Source of the DNA: Dechloromonas sp.
Lineage (GTDB): Bacteria > Pseudomonadota > Gammaproteobacteria > Burkholderiales > Rhodocyclaceae
Reading direction: 5' to 3'
Assembly: GCA_011391255.1 (NCBI GenBank)
Contig: JAABQV010000005.1
Coordinates: 1-64,000 of the forward strand
Length of the DNA: 64,000 nt
Part shown: positions 33,201 to 42,522 of the stretch, one piece after another
How positions within the stretch are numbered: position 1 is the stretch's first letter
How the letters are laid out: each line of letters begins with the position of its first letter
Program-made: the position numbers and the translations under genes
The notes under the pieces: generated by a model
Seen by the model: only the letters and a program-made list of their open reading frames with translations
Databases searched by the model: none
Told to the model about the DNA's origin: nothing

Positions 33201-34114
33201 GATTCACCATTTATCAGGAGAGCCGCCAGGGTGGGCGGGCCAATAACGAGGATCGCACCAGCTATTGTTATTCGCGAGATGCCCTGCTGATGGTCATTGC
33301 CGATGGGATGGGCGGGCATCATCATGGCGAGATCGCGGCGCAGATTGCGGTGCAAACGCTGGCCGACAGTTTTCAGCGTGAAGCCAAGCCGAAGTTAGTC
33401 GACCCCTTCCGCTTTTTGCAGAAGGCGATGAATAACGCGCATCACGCCATCCTTGATTACTCGACACGCCAGCGTATGAAAGATGCGCCGCGAACCACCT
33501 GCGTCGCCTGTCTGATTCAGGATAGTGTCGCCTACTGGGCACACGCCGGGGATTCGCGGTTGTATTTGATGCGCAACGGCCGGGTCATCGCTCAGACCCG
33601 CGACCATTCGCGGGTTCGGCTGCTCCTTGAGGAGGGCATGATCAACGAGGCGCAGGCAGCAATTCACCCGGATCGCAACAAAATCTACAGTTGCCTGGGC
33701 AGCCCGAACTCGCCTGAAATCGAGTTTTCACGCAAGACGCCACTTGAGCATGGCGATATTCTGTTGTTAAGTACTGATGGCCTGTGGGGTGTGACTTCCG
33801 GTGAGCTAATGGCCGTTACTCTCAAGGGCGCCAACTTGTTGCAGGCAATACCGATGCTGCTATCGCAGGCGGAAACCAAGGGCGGGCCACATGGCGATAA
33901 CTTGTCGGCGGTTGCTGTGCGCTGGGAAGAGGCTTACGTTGATGAGGCGAGCAGCATGATCTCGACGCAAACCATGGCGATCAACGAAGTCACCACGCGG
34001 CTTGAGGAATTTGGCCGCAATCCTGCCTACAAAAGCGATCTCAGCGATGAGGAAATCGAGCGGGCGATTGAAGAAATCCGCAGTGCCATTGATAAATTCA
34101 CCCCCGGTAAATAA
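33197..34114 (+). CDS. PP2C-type Ser/Thr protein phosphatase
   Basis: 305 residues. Metal-dependent phosphatase expected to reverse the adjacent kinase. Conserved PP2C motifs: NEDR near residue 18-21, VIADGMGGHHHGE at about 33-45, AHAGDSRLYLMRNG at about 116-129, LSTDGLWGVTS near 193-203 and GDNLSAVAV near 236. The C-terminal 60 residues extend past the catalytic domain and are helical, perhaps for contact with the kinase. Translationally coupled to the kinase gene; rph follows 9 bases later. Confidence 0.93.
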   Translation: MRFTIYQESRQGGRANNEDRTSYCYSRDALLMVIADGMGGHHHGEIAAQIAVQTLADSFQREAKPKLVDPFRFLQKAMNNAHHAILDYSTRQRMKDAPRTTCVACLIQDSVAYWAHAGDSRLYLMRNGRVIAQTRDHSRVRLLLEEGMINEAQAAIHPDRNKIYSCLGSPNSPEIEFSRKTPLEHGDILLLSTDGLWGVTSGELMAVTLKGANLLQAIPMLLSQAETKGGPHGDNLSAVAVRWEEAYVDEASSMISTQTMAINEVTTRLEEFGRNPAYKSDLSDEEIERAIEEIRSAIDKFTPGK

Positions 34115-34123
34115 GGAATCACC

Positions 34124-34840
34124 ATGCGTCCCAGCCAGCGCCAAGCTGACCAACTCCGCCAGGTTCGCCTGACCCGCAATTTCACCCGTCATGCCGAAGG
34201 TTCGGTGCTCATTGAAATGGGCGATACCCATGTGCTGTGCACCGCCAGCGTCGAGGAAAAAGTGCCGCCGTTCATGCGTGGCAAAGGCGAGGGTTGGGTG
34301 ACCGCCGAATACGGCATGCTGCCGCGTTCAACGCATACCCGTTCGGCGCGTGAAGCGGCCAAAGGCAAGCAGTCCGGGCGCACTCAGGAAATCCAGCGCC
34401 TGATCGGTCGCAGCCTGCGCGCTGTGGTTGATCTGAAAGCGCTTGGCGAGCGTCAGATCACGCTCGATTGTGATGTCCTGCAGGCCGATGGTGGCACGCG
34501 CTGCGCCTCGATCACAGGCGCCTGGGTGGCGCTTTACGAAGCCTGCGAAAAGCTGGTGACGGCGGGCAAGCTGCCGGCCAATCCGGTGCGCGATCACATC
34601 GCGGCGGTTTCGGTCGGCATCTACAAAGGTGCGCCGGTGCTTGATCTTGATTACCCTGAGGATTCCGCCTGCGATACTGATATGAATGTCGTGATGACCG
34701 GTGCCGGCGGAATTGTTGAGATTCAGGGAACCGCCGAAGGCGAGCCATTCTCCCGTCAGCAAATGAATGTTCTGGCCGATCTGGCTGAAATGGGCATCCG
34801 TCAATTGATCGCGGCGCAAAAGACCGCGCTGGCCTCATGA
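34124..34840 (+). CDS. rph: Ribonuclease PH
   Basis: 238 residues. Phosphorolytic 3'-5' exoribonuclease trimming tRNA and other RNA 3' ends, acting as a hexameric ring. Family words are intact: R-P-S-x-R near the start, [25 protein letters not shown], and [10 protein letters not shown] with the phosphate-binding Arg. Full length without the frameshift known from E. coli K-12. The stop overlaps the rdgB start (ATGA). Confidence 0.96.
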   Translation: MRPSQRQADQLRQVRLTRNFTRHAEGSVLIEMGDTHVLCTASVEEKVPPFMRGKGEGWVTAEYGMLPRSTHTRSAREAAKGKQSGRTQEIQRLIGRSLRAVVDLKALGERQITLDCDVLQADGGTRCASITGAWVALYEACEKLVTAGKLPANPVRDHIAAVSVGIYKGAPVLDLDYPEDSACDTDMNVVMTGAGGIVEIQGTAEGEPFSRQQMNVLADLAEMGIRQLIAAQKTALAS

Positions 34841-35424
34841 AAAAGCTAGTCCTCGCCTCGAACAACGCCAAGAAGATGAAGGAGCTCAACGCGCTGTTGG
34901 CGCCGCTGGGCTTCGAGGTGATTCCGCAGGGTGCATTGGGTATTCCGGAGGCGGAAGAGCCGCATTGCACGTTTGTCGAAAATGCGCTGGCGAAAGCCCG
35001 TCATGCTGCCAGGCTATCCGGCTTGCCGGCGCTCGCCGATGACTCCGGTCTCTGCGTGACGGCCCTTGGCGGGGCACCAGGTGTTTATTCCGCACGCTAT
35101 GCCGGCGAGCCGAAATCGGATGCACGCAATAACGAAAAGCTGCTCGCAGAGCTGGGTGAAAACTGCAACCGCGCCGCGCACTTTGTCTCACTGATCGTTC
35201 TGGTGCGTCATGCCGACGACCCGCAGCCGCTGATCGCTGAGGGCGAATGGCACGGTCAAATCCTGCCGGCACAGCGCGGCGAAGGCGGCTTCGGCTACGA
35301 TCCGATGTTCTATTTGCCGGAGTTCGACAAGACCGCTGCTGAACTGGATGCGGAAACCAAAAATGGTATCTCGCATCGCGGCCAAGCCATGCAGCAACTA
35401 ATCGCTCGCCTGCCAGCGTTGTAA
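34837..35424 (+). CDS. rdgB: XTP/dITP diphosphatase (RdgB/HAM1)
   Basis: 195 residues. Removes deaminated purine nucleotides (dITP, XTP) from the pool. The N-terminal S/T-x-N-x-x-K ([12 protein letters not shown]), the [13 protein letters not shown] block and the catalytic ADDSGLCV segment at about 68-75 are present, as is the late SHRGQAM word. Coupled to rph, with hemW next; this rph-rdgB-hemW order is common in betaproteobacteria. Confidence 0.96.
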   Translation: MKKLVLASNNAKKMKELNALLAPLGFEVIPQGALGIPEAEEPHCTFVENALAKARHAARLSGLPALADDSGLCVTALGGAPGVYSARYAGEPKSDARNNEKLLAELGENCNRAAHFVSLIVLVRHADDPQPLIAEGEWHGQILPAQRGEGGFGYDPMFYLPEFDKTAAELDAETKNGISHRGQAMQQLIARLPAL

Positions 35425-35428
35425 TTCT

Positions 35429-36634
35429 GTGGCGCGTACCATCCCGATTTTCGCGGCAAAAATGCCGTCGACCGTAACAGACCTAGAGTTCCGTGTTTCG
35501 CCGCCCTTGGCACTCTATGTTCATGTGCCGTGGTGCGTGCAGAAATGTCCGTATTGTGATTTCAACTCGCACGAGGCCAAGGGCGAGATTCCCGAGCGTG
35601 AGTATGTCGATGCGCTGATTGCCGACCTGCAATCAGCGCTGCCGCTGATCTGGGGGCGGCCAGTGGTCAGTGTCTTCTTCGGCGGTGGCACGCCCAGTTT
35701 GCTGTCGCCGGCGGCGATTGATGAACTGCTGGCGGCGTTTCGCGCGCTGGCAATGCTTTCGCCGGAAGCGGAAATTACCCTTGAAGCCAATCCCGGCACC
35801 GTCGAGGCGGCCAAGTTTGCCGGCTTCAGGGCGGCTGGCGTGAACCGTGTTTCACTCGGCATCCAGAGCTTCAATGGCGATCACCTCAAGGCGCTTGGTC
35901 GGATTCACGGGGCTGATGAGGCCAGGCGCGCCGCGCAATTGGCTGCGGAACACTTCGCCTCCTTCAATCTTGACCTGATGTATGGCCTGCCCGGTCAAAC
36001 GCTGGCGCAGGCGCTCCGCGATGTCGAAACGGCGCTTAGTTTCAAACCGCCGCATCTATCATGCTATCAACTGACGCTGGAGCCGAATACCCGTTTCGCC
36101 GCCTTCCCGCCGGAATTGCCGGAAGGCGACACCTGTGCCGACATGCAGGAGGCTATCGAGGCACGGTTGGCAGTGGCGGGCTTTGCTGATTACGAAACTT
36201 CAGCCTTTGCGCAGGCTGGCAAACAATGCCGGCATAACCTGAATTACTGGCATTTCGGCGACTATCTTGGCATCGGTGCCGGCGCCCACTCGAAGCTGAC
36301 GCTACATGATCGCGTGCTGCGCCAGATGCGCTGGAAACACCCGGAGGCTTACCTGAAAAATATCCGCGCCGGCACGCCGGTGCAGGAGGAAACCCAGGTC
36401 GCGGCGAGCGGCCTGCCCTTCGAGTTTCTGATGAACGCCTTGCGTCTGGCCGATGGTTTTCCGCCGGGGCTTTACGAATCGCGCACGGCGCAATCGATCA
36501 ACGGCATTTTGCCGCGCTTGCTGGTCGCTCAGGCCGACGGTCTGCTCACCGTCAGTTCTGAGCGGATCGCGCCAACCCTGCGCGGGCGGCGCTTTTTGAA
36601 TGTCCTGCTGGAACGTTTTCTCGACGAAAGCTGA
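35429..36634 (+). CDS. hemW: HemW-like radical SAM heme chaperone
   Basis: 401 residues. HemW binds heme and a 4Fe-4S cluster and delivers heme to respiratory enzymes; older annotations call it an anaerobic coproporphyrinogen oxidase. The radical SAM motif CVQKCPYCDF and the GGGTPS SAM-contact word are visible, and the HNLNYW segment near 272-277 is typical. GTG at 35429 or ATG at 35462 could be the start; neither has a clear ribosome site, and the later one begins nearer the domain. It ends back to back with the next gene (TGATCA). Confidence 0.92.
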   Translation: MARTIPIFAAKMPSTVTDLEFRVSPPLALYVHVPWCVQKCPYCDFNSHEAKGEIPEREYVDALIADLQSALPLIWGRPVVSVFFGGGTPSLLSPAAIDELLAAFRALAMLSPEAEITLEANPGTVEAAKFAGFRAAGVNRVSLGIQSFNGDHLKALGRIHGADEARRAAQLAAEHFASFNLDLMYGLPGQTLAQALRDVETALSFKPPHLSCYQLTLEPNTRFAAFPPELPEGDTCADMQEAIEARLAVAGFADYETSAFAQAGKQCRHNLNYWHFGDYLGIGAGAHSKLTLHDRVLRQMRWKHPEAYLKNIRAGTPVQEETQVAASGLPFEFLMNALRLADGFPPGLYESRTAQSINGILPRLLVAQADGLLTVSSERIAPTLRGRRFLNVLLERFLDES

Positions 36635-37042
36635 TCAGGCGAAGAACTTGCCTTTCAGCATCTCCATGCCTTGCGCCATCAGATCGTTGCCCTGCGGCAC
36701 TTCACCGTTCGGCGTCATGCTGTCGATCAGTTGCGGCAGCATCGCGGCGAGACCGCCGGAAGCCTGCTCGGAATTCATGCCGAGTTGCGAAACCAGATTG
36801 CCGAGCGACGAGCCGCCCAGCATGCCTTGAATCTGCTCCGCTGAAATCGGCAAATTCTGGCCGGTGGACACCCAGGAATTGACAATGTCGCCCAGGCCAC
36901 CCTGCTGAAATGACTGGATCAAACCCTGCAATCCCCCGCTTTGCGGGTCATTGAGCATTTGCATGACGGTTTCGAGAAGGGCATTGCTGCCACCGGTTTG
37001 ACCGCCAGCCAAAGCGCCAGCTACTTGATCGAAAAGGCCCAT
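36635..37042 (-). CDS. YidB-family (DUF937) protein
   Basis: 135 residues. Gly/Gln-rich N-terminus (GLFDQVAGALAGGQTGG) and the family block W-V-S-T-G-Q-N-L-P-I-S-A-E-Q-I-Q at about 57-72, followed by LAQ-type helices. No signal peptide or transmembrane segment. Function of the family is not established; members are widespread single-domain cytoplasmic proteins. Monocistronic, convergent with hemW with no spacer. Confidence 0.88.
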   Translation of the reverse strand: MGLFDQVAGALAGGQTGGSNALLETVMQMLNDPQSGGLQGLIQSFQQGGLGDIVNSWVSTGQNLPISAEQIQGMLGGSSLGNLVSQLGMNSEQASGGLAAMLPQLIDSMTPNGEVPQGNDLMAQGMEMLKGKFFA

Positions 37043-37110
37043 ATTTATTCTCCGTTGGGGTAAGGGGATCGATATCGTAGCCGATCAATGCGGCAGAAAT
37101 GTGAAGATTT

Positions 37111-38799
37111 CTAGTTTTTGGCCGGCCTCAGGCGTTGCCATAGCCAACTGCCGGATTCCTCGCGGCCGCTCAGCACGTAGTCGAGTTCGTTGGTGTTACG
37201 CACGGTGAATTCAAAATTGCGTTGTGCGGCAAGCGGGCTGGCAATCAGCAACTGGTCGCCGGCGTCGAGCTTGAAGTCATTGCCGGGTAACAGAAAAATC
37301 CCGTCGCCCCGCTCGATCAGTAGTGGGACAGCGTTCAATGGCTGGCTGCGATCAGTGCCGTCGCGCATGATCGCGCCGAGGGTGAAACGTTTCTGGTGCA
37401 TTAGCGCGGCATAGGCAGCGGGCGCTTCGCTGATGTTCAGGCGAATATCCCAGACCACCGGGGTGACGCCATCGCACAGCCCTTGTAGGCGCTCGACGAG
37501 GCCGTGGCTCCAGGCTTCATCCTGATGGCGCAGCTTGTCGAGAAAGCGGGCGAGTAGCGGGGCGGTCAGGATGGCGACGCTCTCCTGCGCAACGATCTGG
37601 CTGTGCACCATCGTGAAGTCGGCGTTGTAGGCCTCAAACAGGGCGCTGTTGCCGCTGTGGTTCTGGCGCGCGACAACAAAAAGGCCGGGGTTGAGTTCGT
37701 GCGCGGTGACGGCAATTGACAGGTTGTTCACGTCATTGTCGGTGCCGGCAATGATGCCGGAGGCGGTGGCGATGCCGGCCTGCTCCAGCGTACTGGCTTC
37801 GGTGCCGTCGCCGGTGAGCATTTTGTCGGCATCCGGTGCTTGCGGGTCAATGATTGTCAGGCGGATGCCGGTGGCCAGCAGGCGTTCGGCGACGGCATGA
37901 CCAAAGCGGCCGTAGCCGCAGAGTATCCAGTCTCCGCCGGGCGGCCGGTGAACGTCAGGGATTGTCGTTTCGGGCAGGCTGGTGAGTAGTTCAATCAGCC
38001 GGAAGCGCTCAGGGGCGGAGACCGCGAGAGCCAGATGTTCGGCAAAGCGCTCAAAGGGATTGATGATGTGATCGGTACCGAATGACGCCATGTTGGCCGC
38101 TACGGAAGCGGAGCGTGCGCGGGCGACGACGGGTATGCCGGGGTTGAGCAGGCGGGCGGCAATTGCGATGGCCAGGTTGGATTGCTCATCGTTGGTGGCG
38201 GCAAGGATGCCCCGGCATTTGGGGTGCTTGAGGCCGGCCAGCAAAAGCGTGTCGGGTTGCCGGGCGTCCGCCGCGAGCGCCGGGGTGTCGGTTTTGAAAT
38301 CCTGGAGGTCAAGCTCCTGAACGCGCAACTCATCCTTCTCCAGAATGACAAAAGCCTGATTGATGCGGTCGAAAGTCTTGCAGATCAGGTTGCCGGTCTC
38401 GCCGCAGCCGCAGACCAGATAGAAGGGCTCCTTGATTCGTCGCACGCGGCGGGCAAAACGGTTGGTGGTCAGGGTGTTTTGAAAGCCCTTGTCCTGCAAT
38501 AGTGCGATCAGAGTTACCACCGAATACGACCAGCCAACCACGGTCAGGTAAATGCAGATCGTCACCCATAGCCGCTGGGCGTCGGAAAAGGCGCTGGGGA
38601 TTTCGCCGAAGCCAATCGTGGTTGCCGTGTAGCTGACGAAGTAAAAGGCGTGGAAGAAGCTGAGGGGGGCGGCGATTTTGCCTTCGGCATCGATGCCGGG
38701 CACCAGGGTCAGGCCGATCACCGAAATTGCGTAAATGACGATCAGGACAATAACCGGCACCCGCATGCGCCGTAAAACGAGGAAGAAAGCGCTGTTCAC
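37111..38799 (-). CDS. Potassium channel with two RCK/TrkA-N domains
   Basis: 562 residues. Two N-terminal membrane segments (about 13-33 and 75-100) flank a pore loop with filter-like TATTIGFGE at 58-66, where the usual T-x-G-Y/F-G signature is present as T-I-G-F-G. Two Rossmann domains follow: first VCGCGETGNLI near 127, second ILCGYGRFGHAV near 290, both with NAD- or nucleotide-binding glycine patterns, and a C-terminal TrkA-C-like part. Likely a ligand-gated K+ channel of the inner membrane. The next gene encodes a small membrane protein (DUF6394) and may be its partner. Confidence 0.88.
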   Translation of the reverse strand: MNSAFFLVLRRMRVPVIVLIVIYAISVIGLTLVPGIDAEGKIAAPLSFFHAFYFVSYTATTIGFGEIPSAFSDAQRLWVTICIYLTVVGWSYSVVTLIALLQDKGFQNTLTTNRFARRVRRIKEPFYLVCGCGETGNLICKTFDRINQAFVILEKDELRVQELDLQDFKTDTPALAADARQPDTLLLAGLKHPKCRGILAATNDEQSNLAIAIAARLLNPGIPVVARARSASVAANMASFGTDHIINPFERFAEHLALAVSAPERFRLIELLTSLPETTIPDVHRPPGGDWILCGYGRFGHAVAERLLATGIRLTIIDPQAPDADKMLTGDGTEASTLEQAGIATASGIIAGTDNDVNNLSIAVTAHELNPGLFVVARQNHSGNSALFEAYNADFTMVHSQIVAQESVAILTAPLLARFLDKLRHQDEAWSHGLVERLQGLCDGVTPVVWDIRLNISEAPAAYAALMHQKRFTLGAIMRDGTDRSQPLNAVPLLIERGDGIFLLPGNDFKLDAGDQLLIASPLAAQRNFEFTVRNTNELDYVLSGREESGSWLWQRLRPAKN

Positions 38800-38823
38800 C
38801 GCAACATTCCGCCTGACGAACTG

Positions 38824-39207
38824 TTAGCGGCGCATCATCACGGTTTCGACGATCAGGATAATGACGGAGACGACGTTGGCGAACAGGGCGCCGCCGGAGA
38901 GCGAAACCACGCTGGAGGTGACATGCGGCGTCATGCCAACGCCGGTGATGTGCACGGCGGCCATCCAGGTGATTGCGGCGGCAATTAGTTGGAGGTCAGC
39001 GACCAGGCTGGTGGACAGGTGAATGGCGCCGATCTGCGTGCGGTCACCGAATTTAAGCGCGGTGGCGATCAGACTGACGACCAGCGCAGCCGCCAGTTCG
39101 TAGACATTGTGCAATTCGGGGCGCTCAATGTCGCCGAGGAAAAAGCCAAAATTGAGGGTGGCCGCAAGGACGATGAAGAAGCCAAAAATTACTTTTTCCA
39201 GGTTCAT
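38824..39207 (-). CDS. Small four-helix membrane protein (DUF6394-like)
   Basis: 127 residues with about four hydrophobic segments (5-25, 37-53, 68-87, 100-124) and almost no soluble part. Resembles the DUF6394 family that is often encoded next to NAD-binding potassium channels. Lies 24 bases upstream of the channel gene on the same strand and is probably co-transcribed. Role as channel accessory subunit is inference. Confidence 0.75.
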   Translation of the reverse strand: MNLEKVIFGFFIVLAATLNFGFFLGDIERPELHNVYELAAALVVSLIATALKFGDRTQIGAIHLSTSLVADLQLIAAAITWMAAVHITGVGMTPHVTSSVVSLSGGALFANVVSVIILIVETVMMRR

Positions 39208-39231
39208 GTCAGACTCCCTCGGAGGTTGGTG

Positions 39232-39903
39232 TCAGTAGCGATTTTCAACCGGTGCAGTTGCCGGTGGCGGGGTTTTTGCACCGCCGGGAGCTCTGGTGTC
39301 GATGCGCTTGATTTCGGCGTCCGGTAAAACTTCCGTAATGTTGACTACCTTGCGCACACCGTCCGTGGTGCGGGCAATCTGCACGGCAACTTTGGACTCC
39401 TGCTCGGTGACGAGACCCATCAGGTAAGCGACGGTGTTTTCGGTGACGACCTTGATGTGATTGGCTGACAACTGGTTAGAGTCGACCAGCCGCGCCTTGA
39501 GCTTGGACGTAATGTAGCTGTCGTTGCTGCGATTGCCGAGCGGGGAAGCCGGTGCCACAGCAACCTCGTTGTAGACCACTTTGACGCCCTCGATTTTCCC
39601 TGCTGCTTCGCCGATTTCGGCCTTGGCTTCGGCGCTGGGCGCCTCGCCGGTAATCAGCAGACGGGCGTTGTAGGCGGTGAAATTGAGGTGCGAACCGGCC
39701 TTGAATTGCTCGGGCACGCGTGCCGCAGCTTTCCATTCGATTGTTTCATCATCGGTCTGGACACCGGTTGAGCGGCGGTCGTGGGCAGTCATGACGCCGG
39801 CAGCGGCACCCGCGCCGATAACTACCGGTACACAACCCTGAAAGAGTGGCAGGGCGGTAATCAAGGCAAGTGCGCTGAGGCTGAGTTTGATATTTTTCAT
39901 CAT
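39232..39903 (-). CDS. Outer-membrane BON-domain lipoprotein (DolP/YraP-like)
   Basis: 223 residues. Lipobox L-F-Q-G-C at about 20-24 after a signal peptide, then two BON domains (about 70-130 and 145-195; [15 protein letters not shown] and [12 protein letters not shown]). DolP proteins support outer-membrane integrity and the BAM complex near division sites. The C-terminal Pro-rich tail is unusual but short. Its ATG overlaps the diaA stop (ATGA). The diaA-dolP-yraN-rsmI neighbourhood matches the enterobacterial one. Confidence 0.88.
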   Translation of the reverse strand: MMKNIKLSLSALALITALPLFQGCVPVVIGAGAAAGVMTAHDRRSTGVQTDDETIEWKAAARVPEQFKAGSHLNFTAYNARLLITGEAPSAEAKAEIGEAAGKIEGVKVVYNEVAVAPASPLGNRSNDSYITSKLKARLVDSNQLSANHIKVVTENTVAYLMGLVTEQESKVAVQIARTTDGVRKVVNITEVLPDAEIKRIDTRAPGGAKTPPPATAPVENRY

Positions 39904-40490
39904 TCGACTCCCAATAAAAGTGCGTCAATCCCGTCACAAAGACAATGGATGACGAGGAGGTGGACTTCCTGAATTCGCGCCGTCCGGTCGGCCGGCACGC
40001 AGAGATGGACGTCATCATCTTTCAGAATCTCGCCCATCTGGCCGCCGCCTTTGCCAGTCAGCGCAATGATCTGCATATCGGCTTCGTGCGCCGCCTTGAT
40101 TGCTTCGATGACATTGGCCGAGTTGCCGGAGGTGGAGATTGCCAGCAGCACATCGCCGGCGTGGCCGAGGCCGCGAACCTGTTTGGAAAAAATAAAGTTG
40201 AAGCCGTAATCATTGGCAACGGCGGTCAGGATCGAACTATCGGTGGTAAGCGCAATCGCCGCCAGTTCCTGGCGCTCGGCTTCAAAGCGGCCGATCAGTT
40301 CGGCTGCGAAATGCTGTGCATCACCGGCCGATCCGCCGTTGCCGCAGGCCAGAACCTTGCCACCATTGAGCAGGCTGGCGGTGATCGTCTCGATGGCCTG
40401 GGCAATCGGCGCCGCCATCATCTCGATGGCTTCGAGCTTGGTGTGGGCGCTGTCTTCAAAGTTTTTGGCGATGCGGGCGATGAGATCCAT
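39900..40490 (-). CDS. diaA: SIS-domain DnaA initiator-associating protein (DiaA/GmhA type)
   Basis: 196 residues. The SIS fold is clear: [18 protein letters not shown] at about 38-55 and [16 protein letters not shown] at about 109-124. Sequence alone does not separate DiaA (activates DnaA at oriC) from GmhA (sedoheptulose-7-phosphate isomerase); the dolP/yraN/rsmI context favours DiaA. ATG at 40490 chosen over an upstream TTG at 40520. Coupled to the dolP-like gene. Confidence 0.87.
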   Translation of the reverse strand: MDLIARIAKNFEDSAHTKLEAIEMMAAPIAQAIETITASLLNGGKVLACGNGGSAGDAQHFAAELIGRFEAERQELAAIALTTDSSILTAVANDYGFNFIFSKQVRGLGHAGDVLLAISTSGNSANVIEAIKAAHEADMQIIALTGKGGGQMGEILKDDDVHLCVPADRTARIQEVHLLVIHCLCDGIDALLLGVE

Positions 40491-40531
40491 GTTTTTCAGC
40501 GAGTGGGCGTTAGCGATCAAAACATTCTACA

Positions 40532-40897
40532 TCACAGCTCAACGAAGACTTCGAAGGCGACGCGCTGCCAGGGATTGGCATGTGAAGTTAATTTGGCAAT
40601 CCGTGCAACGAGCTGGTCACCTTGGTCCATGGCGCTGGCCAGCGCCCGGTTTTCTGCGCGCGGCACATAGCCCAGCTTGTGGCCGCGCCATTCGACGCGG
40701 ATGGCGTTGCGGTCATGGCGGTTTTCCGGCTCACGGATCAATTCGAGGCGGTCGCCAACCTGCATCTGTAACCAGAATTCGCCGACGGCGTAATACTGGC
40801 TGCCGGCCAGCGGCGAGCTTTGCACCATCATCCGCACGCTTTCTGCGTGCGCGATGCTGAGCCAGAAGGCCAGGCTAATCGTCAGCAGAAAACGCAT
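40532..40897 (-). CDS. Exported HIRAN-domain protein
   Basis: 121 residues. Residues 1-18 form a Sec signal (LLTISLAFWLSIAHA). The rest is one HIRAN domain: FWLQMQVGDRLELIREPENRHDRNAIRV at about 42-70 in two words, then LGYVPRAENRALASAM. HIRAN domains usually bind DNA ends in helicases; a stand-alone periplasmic form must do something else. It overlaps the end of yraN by 23 bases. Function unknown. Confidence 0.8.
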   Translation of the reverse strand: MRFLLTISLAFWLSIAHAESVRMMVQSSPLAGSQYYAVGEFWLQMQVGDRLELIREPENRHDRNAIRVEWRGHKLGYVPRAENRALASAMDQGDQLVARIAKLTSHANPWQRVAFEVFVEL

Positions 40898-41246
40898 TTT
40901 TTATCCATTCGATGCGACTTGTATCCAGCGCATCGAGCAAGACACAATCAAAACGGCAATCACATTCCGGCTTGCCGGCCAGGTAGTGGCGGGCGGCGAG
41001 GATGATGCGGCGACGCTTGCTGGCGGTAATGCTGGCACCGGCACCGCCGAAATCACTGCGGCTGCGCAGGCGGACCTCAACAAAAACGAGCACCTTGCCA
41101 TCACGGCAAATCAGGTCGATTTCACCGCCGCGTACCAGAAAATTGCGCGCTAAAACGCGTTGACCGCAAGATTCCAGATAATGCGCCGCCAGCGTTTCAG
41201 CTTCGCGCCCGCGCGTGGTGGTGGTATCGTTGGCTTTTGCCTGCAT
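40875..41246 (-). CDS. yraN: YraN (UPF0102) nuclease-fold protein
   Basis: 123 residues. The restriction-endonuclease-like fold is visible as E-x-E-A-A-Y-like ETLAAHYLE, ARNFLVRGGEIDLI and VFVEVRLRS, giving an E-x-D...E-V-K/R pattern typical of UPF0102. Suggested roles are in recombination or junction processing; not proven. The ATG at 41246 is only 10 bases from the divergent rsmI ATG, so both promoters must lie inside the opposite gene. Confidence 0.88.
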   Translation of the reverse strand: MQAKANDTTTTRGREAETLAAHYLESCGQRVLARNFLVRGGEIDLICRDGKVLVFVEVRLRSRSDFGGAGASITASKRRRIILAARHYLAGKPECDCRFDCVLLDALDTSRIEWIKNAFSADD

Positions 41247-41256
41247 GCTCACAAAA

Positions 41257-42093
41257 ATGACGGAAGAATCCGCTGCATTGTATGTCGTCCCGACGCCGCT
41301 CGGGAATATGGGTGACCTGACCCGGCGCGCCGAGGAAATTTTGCGCACGGTGCCCTGGGTGGCAGCCGAGGACACCCGTCACAGCGGGCCGTTGCTCAAA
41401 CAACTTGGCGCCCAGGCGCGCACCATTCCGGCACATCAGCATAACGAGCACGAAGCGGCGGCAAAGATTGTTGAAAAACTGTTAGTTGGTGAGGCGGTGG
41501 CGCTGATTTCCGACGCCGGCACGCCGGGCATTTCCGACCCCGGGGCGCGCATTGTGGCGGCCGTGCGCGCCGCTGGTTGCAAGGTTATTCCCTTGCCCGG
41601 CCCGTGTGCCGCGACGACGGCGCTGTCCGGCTCCGGTCTGCTCGACGAGCATTTTCTGTTTTACGGTTTTCTGCCGAGCAAGGGCGGCCAGCGCCGCCAG
41701 GTTTTGGAAGATTTGCGCGAATATCCCTGCGCGCTGGTTTTTTACGAAGCGCCGCACCGTGCCCTGGAAACTGTTGCCGATCTCGCCAGCGTGCTGGGCG
41801 AGCGCACGCTGGTTATCGGGCGCGAACTGACCAAACTATTTGAGTCGATCCACAGCTGTCCGCTGAATGAGGCACTGGAATGGCTGAAAGGCGACCCCAA
41901 TCGCCAGCGCGGCGAATTCGTCCTGATGGTTTCCGGCGCCCCGGCCGGTACCGAAGATGGAGAAGGCGAGCGGGTTTTAAAGTTATTGCTTGGCGAAGGT
42001 TTGCCGGTCAAGCAGGCGGCCAAGCTGGCTTCGCAAATTACCGGTGCCGCAAAAAATGCACTTTATGAGCGCGCGCTTGCGTTGAAGGAATAG
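41257..42093 (+). CDS. rsmI: 16S rRNA (cytidine-1402 2'-O) methyltransferase
   Basis: 278 residues of the tetrapyrrole-methylase fold. Methylates the 2'-OH of C1402 in the ribosomal decoding centre. Conserved words: LYVVPTPLGNMGDLT at the start, AEDTRHSGPLLKQLG, ISDAGTPGISDPG near 85-97 and PLPGPCAATTALSGSG near 108-123. The ATG at 41257 fits homologues; ATG 41245 is also in frame. Divergent from yraN, an arrangement conserved in proteobacteria. Confidence 0.95.
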   Translation: MTEESAALYVVPTPLGNMGDLTRRAEEILRTVPWVAAEDTRHSGPLLKQLGAQARTIPAHQHNEHEAAAKIVEKLLVGEAVALISDAGTPGISDPGARIVAAVRAAGCKVIPLPGPCAATTALSGSGLLDEHFLFYGFLPSKGGQRRQVLEDLREYPCALVFYEAPHRALETVADLASVLGERTLVIGRELTKLFESIHSCPLNEALEWLKGDPNRQRGEFVLMVSGAPAGTEDGEGERVLKLLLGEGLPVKQAAKLASQITGAAKNALYERALALKE

Positions 42094-42095
42094 TC

Positions 42096-42482
42096 ATGCA
42101 TAGTTGTGATGGCTGCACCATGTGCTGCAAGTTCATGAAGGTTGAGGAGATCAGCAAGGCGGGCAACGTTTGGTGCGAGCATTGCAAGATTGGCTCCGGC
42201 TGCCGGATTTACGATGAGCGCCCGGCATCCTGTCGCGTTTATGAATGCGTCTGGTTGAAGACGCAGGCGCTGGAAAAACCGATGCCGCTTGCCTTGCGCC
42301 CGGATCGCTCGAAAGTGGTGATCGGCACGGGAAATCAGGGCGAAGATATTGTGCTGTATGTCACACCGGATCGCGCCGATGCCTGGCAGCAAAAGGAATT
42401 TGCGCCCCTGTTGGGCGAATTCCAGCGCCGGGGAATTGCTGTCGCGGTCAGTTGTAACGACGTACTGCGGCGCATAATTTGA
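42096..42482 (+). CDS. YkgJ-family cysteine-cluster protein
   Basis: 128 residues. The N-terminal set C-x2-C-x2-C-C (SCDGCTMCC), then [10 protein letters not shown] and C-R-V-Y-E-C, binds zinc or an iron-sulfur cluster in this family. Function unknown. It follows the rsmI stop by 2 bases and probably shares its transcript. Confidence 0.85.
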   Translation: MHSCDGCTMCCKFMKVEEISKAGNVWCEHCKIGSGCRIYDERPASCRVYECVWLKTQALEKPMPLALRPDRSKVVIGTGNQGEDIVLYVTPDRADAWQQKEFAPLLGEFQRRGIAVAVSCNDVLRRII

Positions 42483-42522
42483 ACTGACTGATAAAATCAG
42501 CGAAACCGATACGGAAATACCC

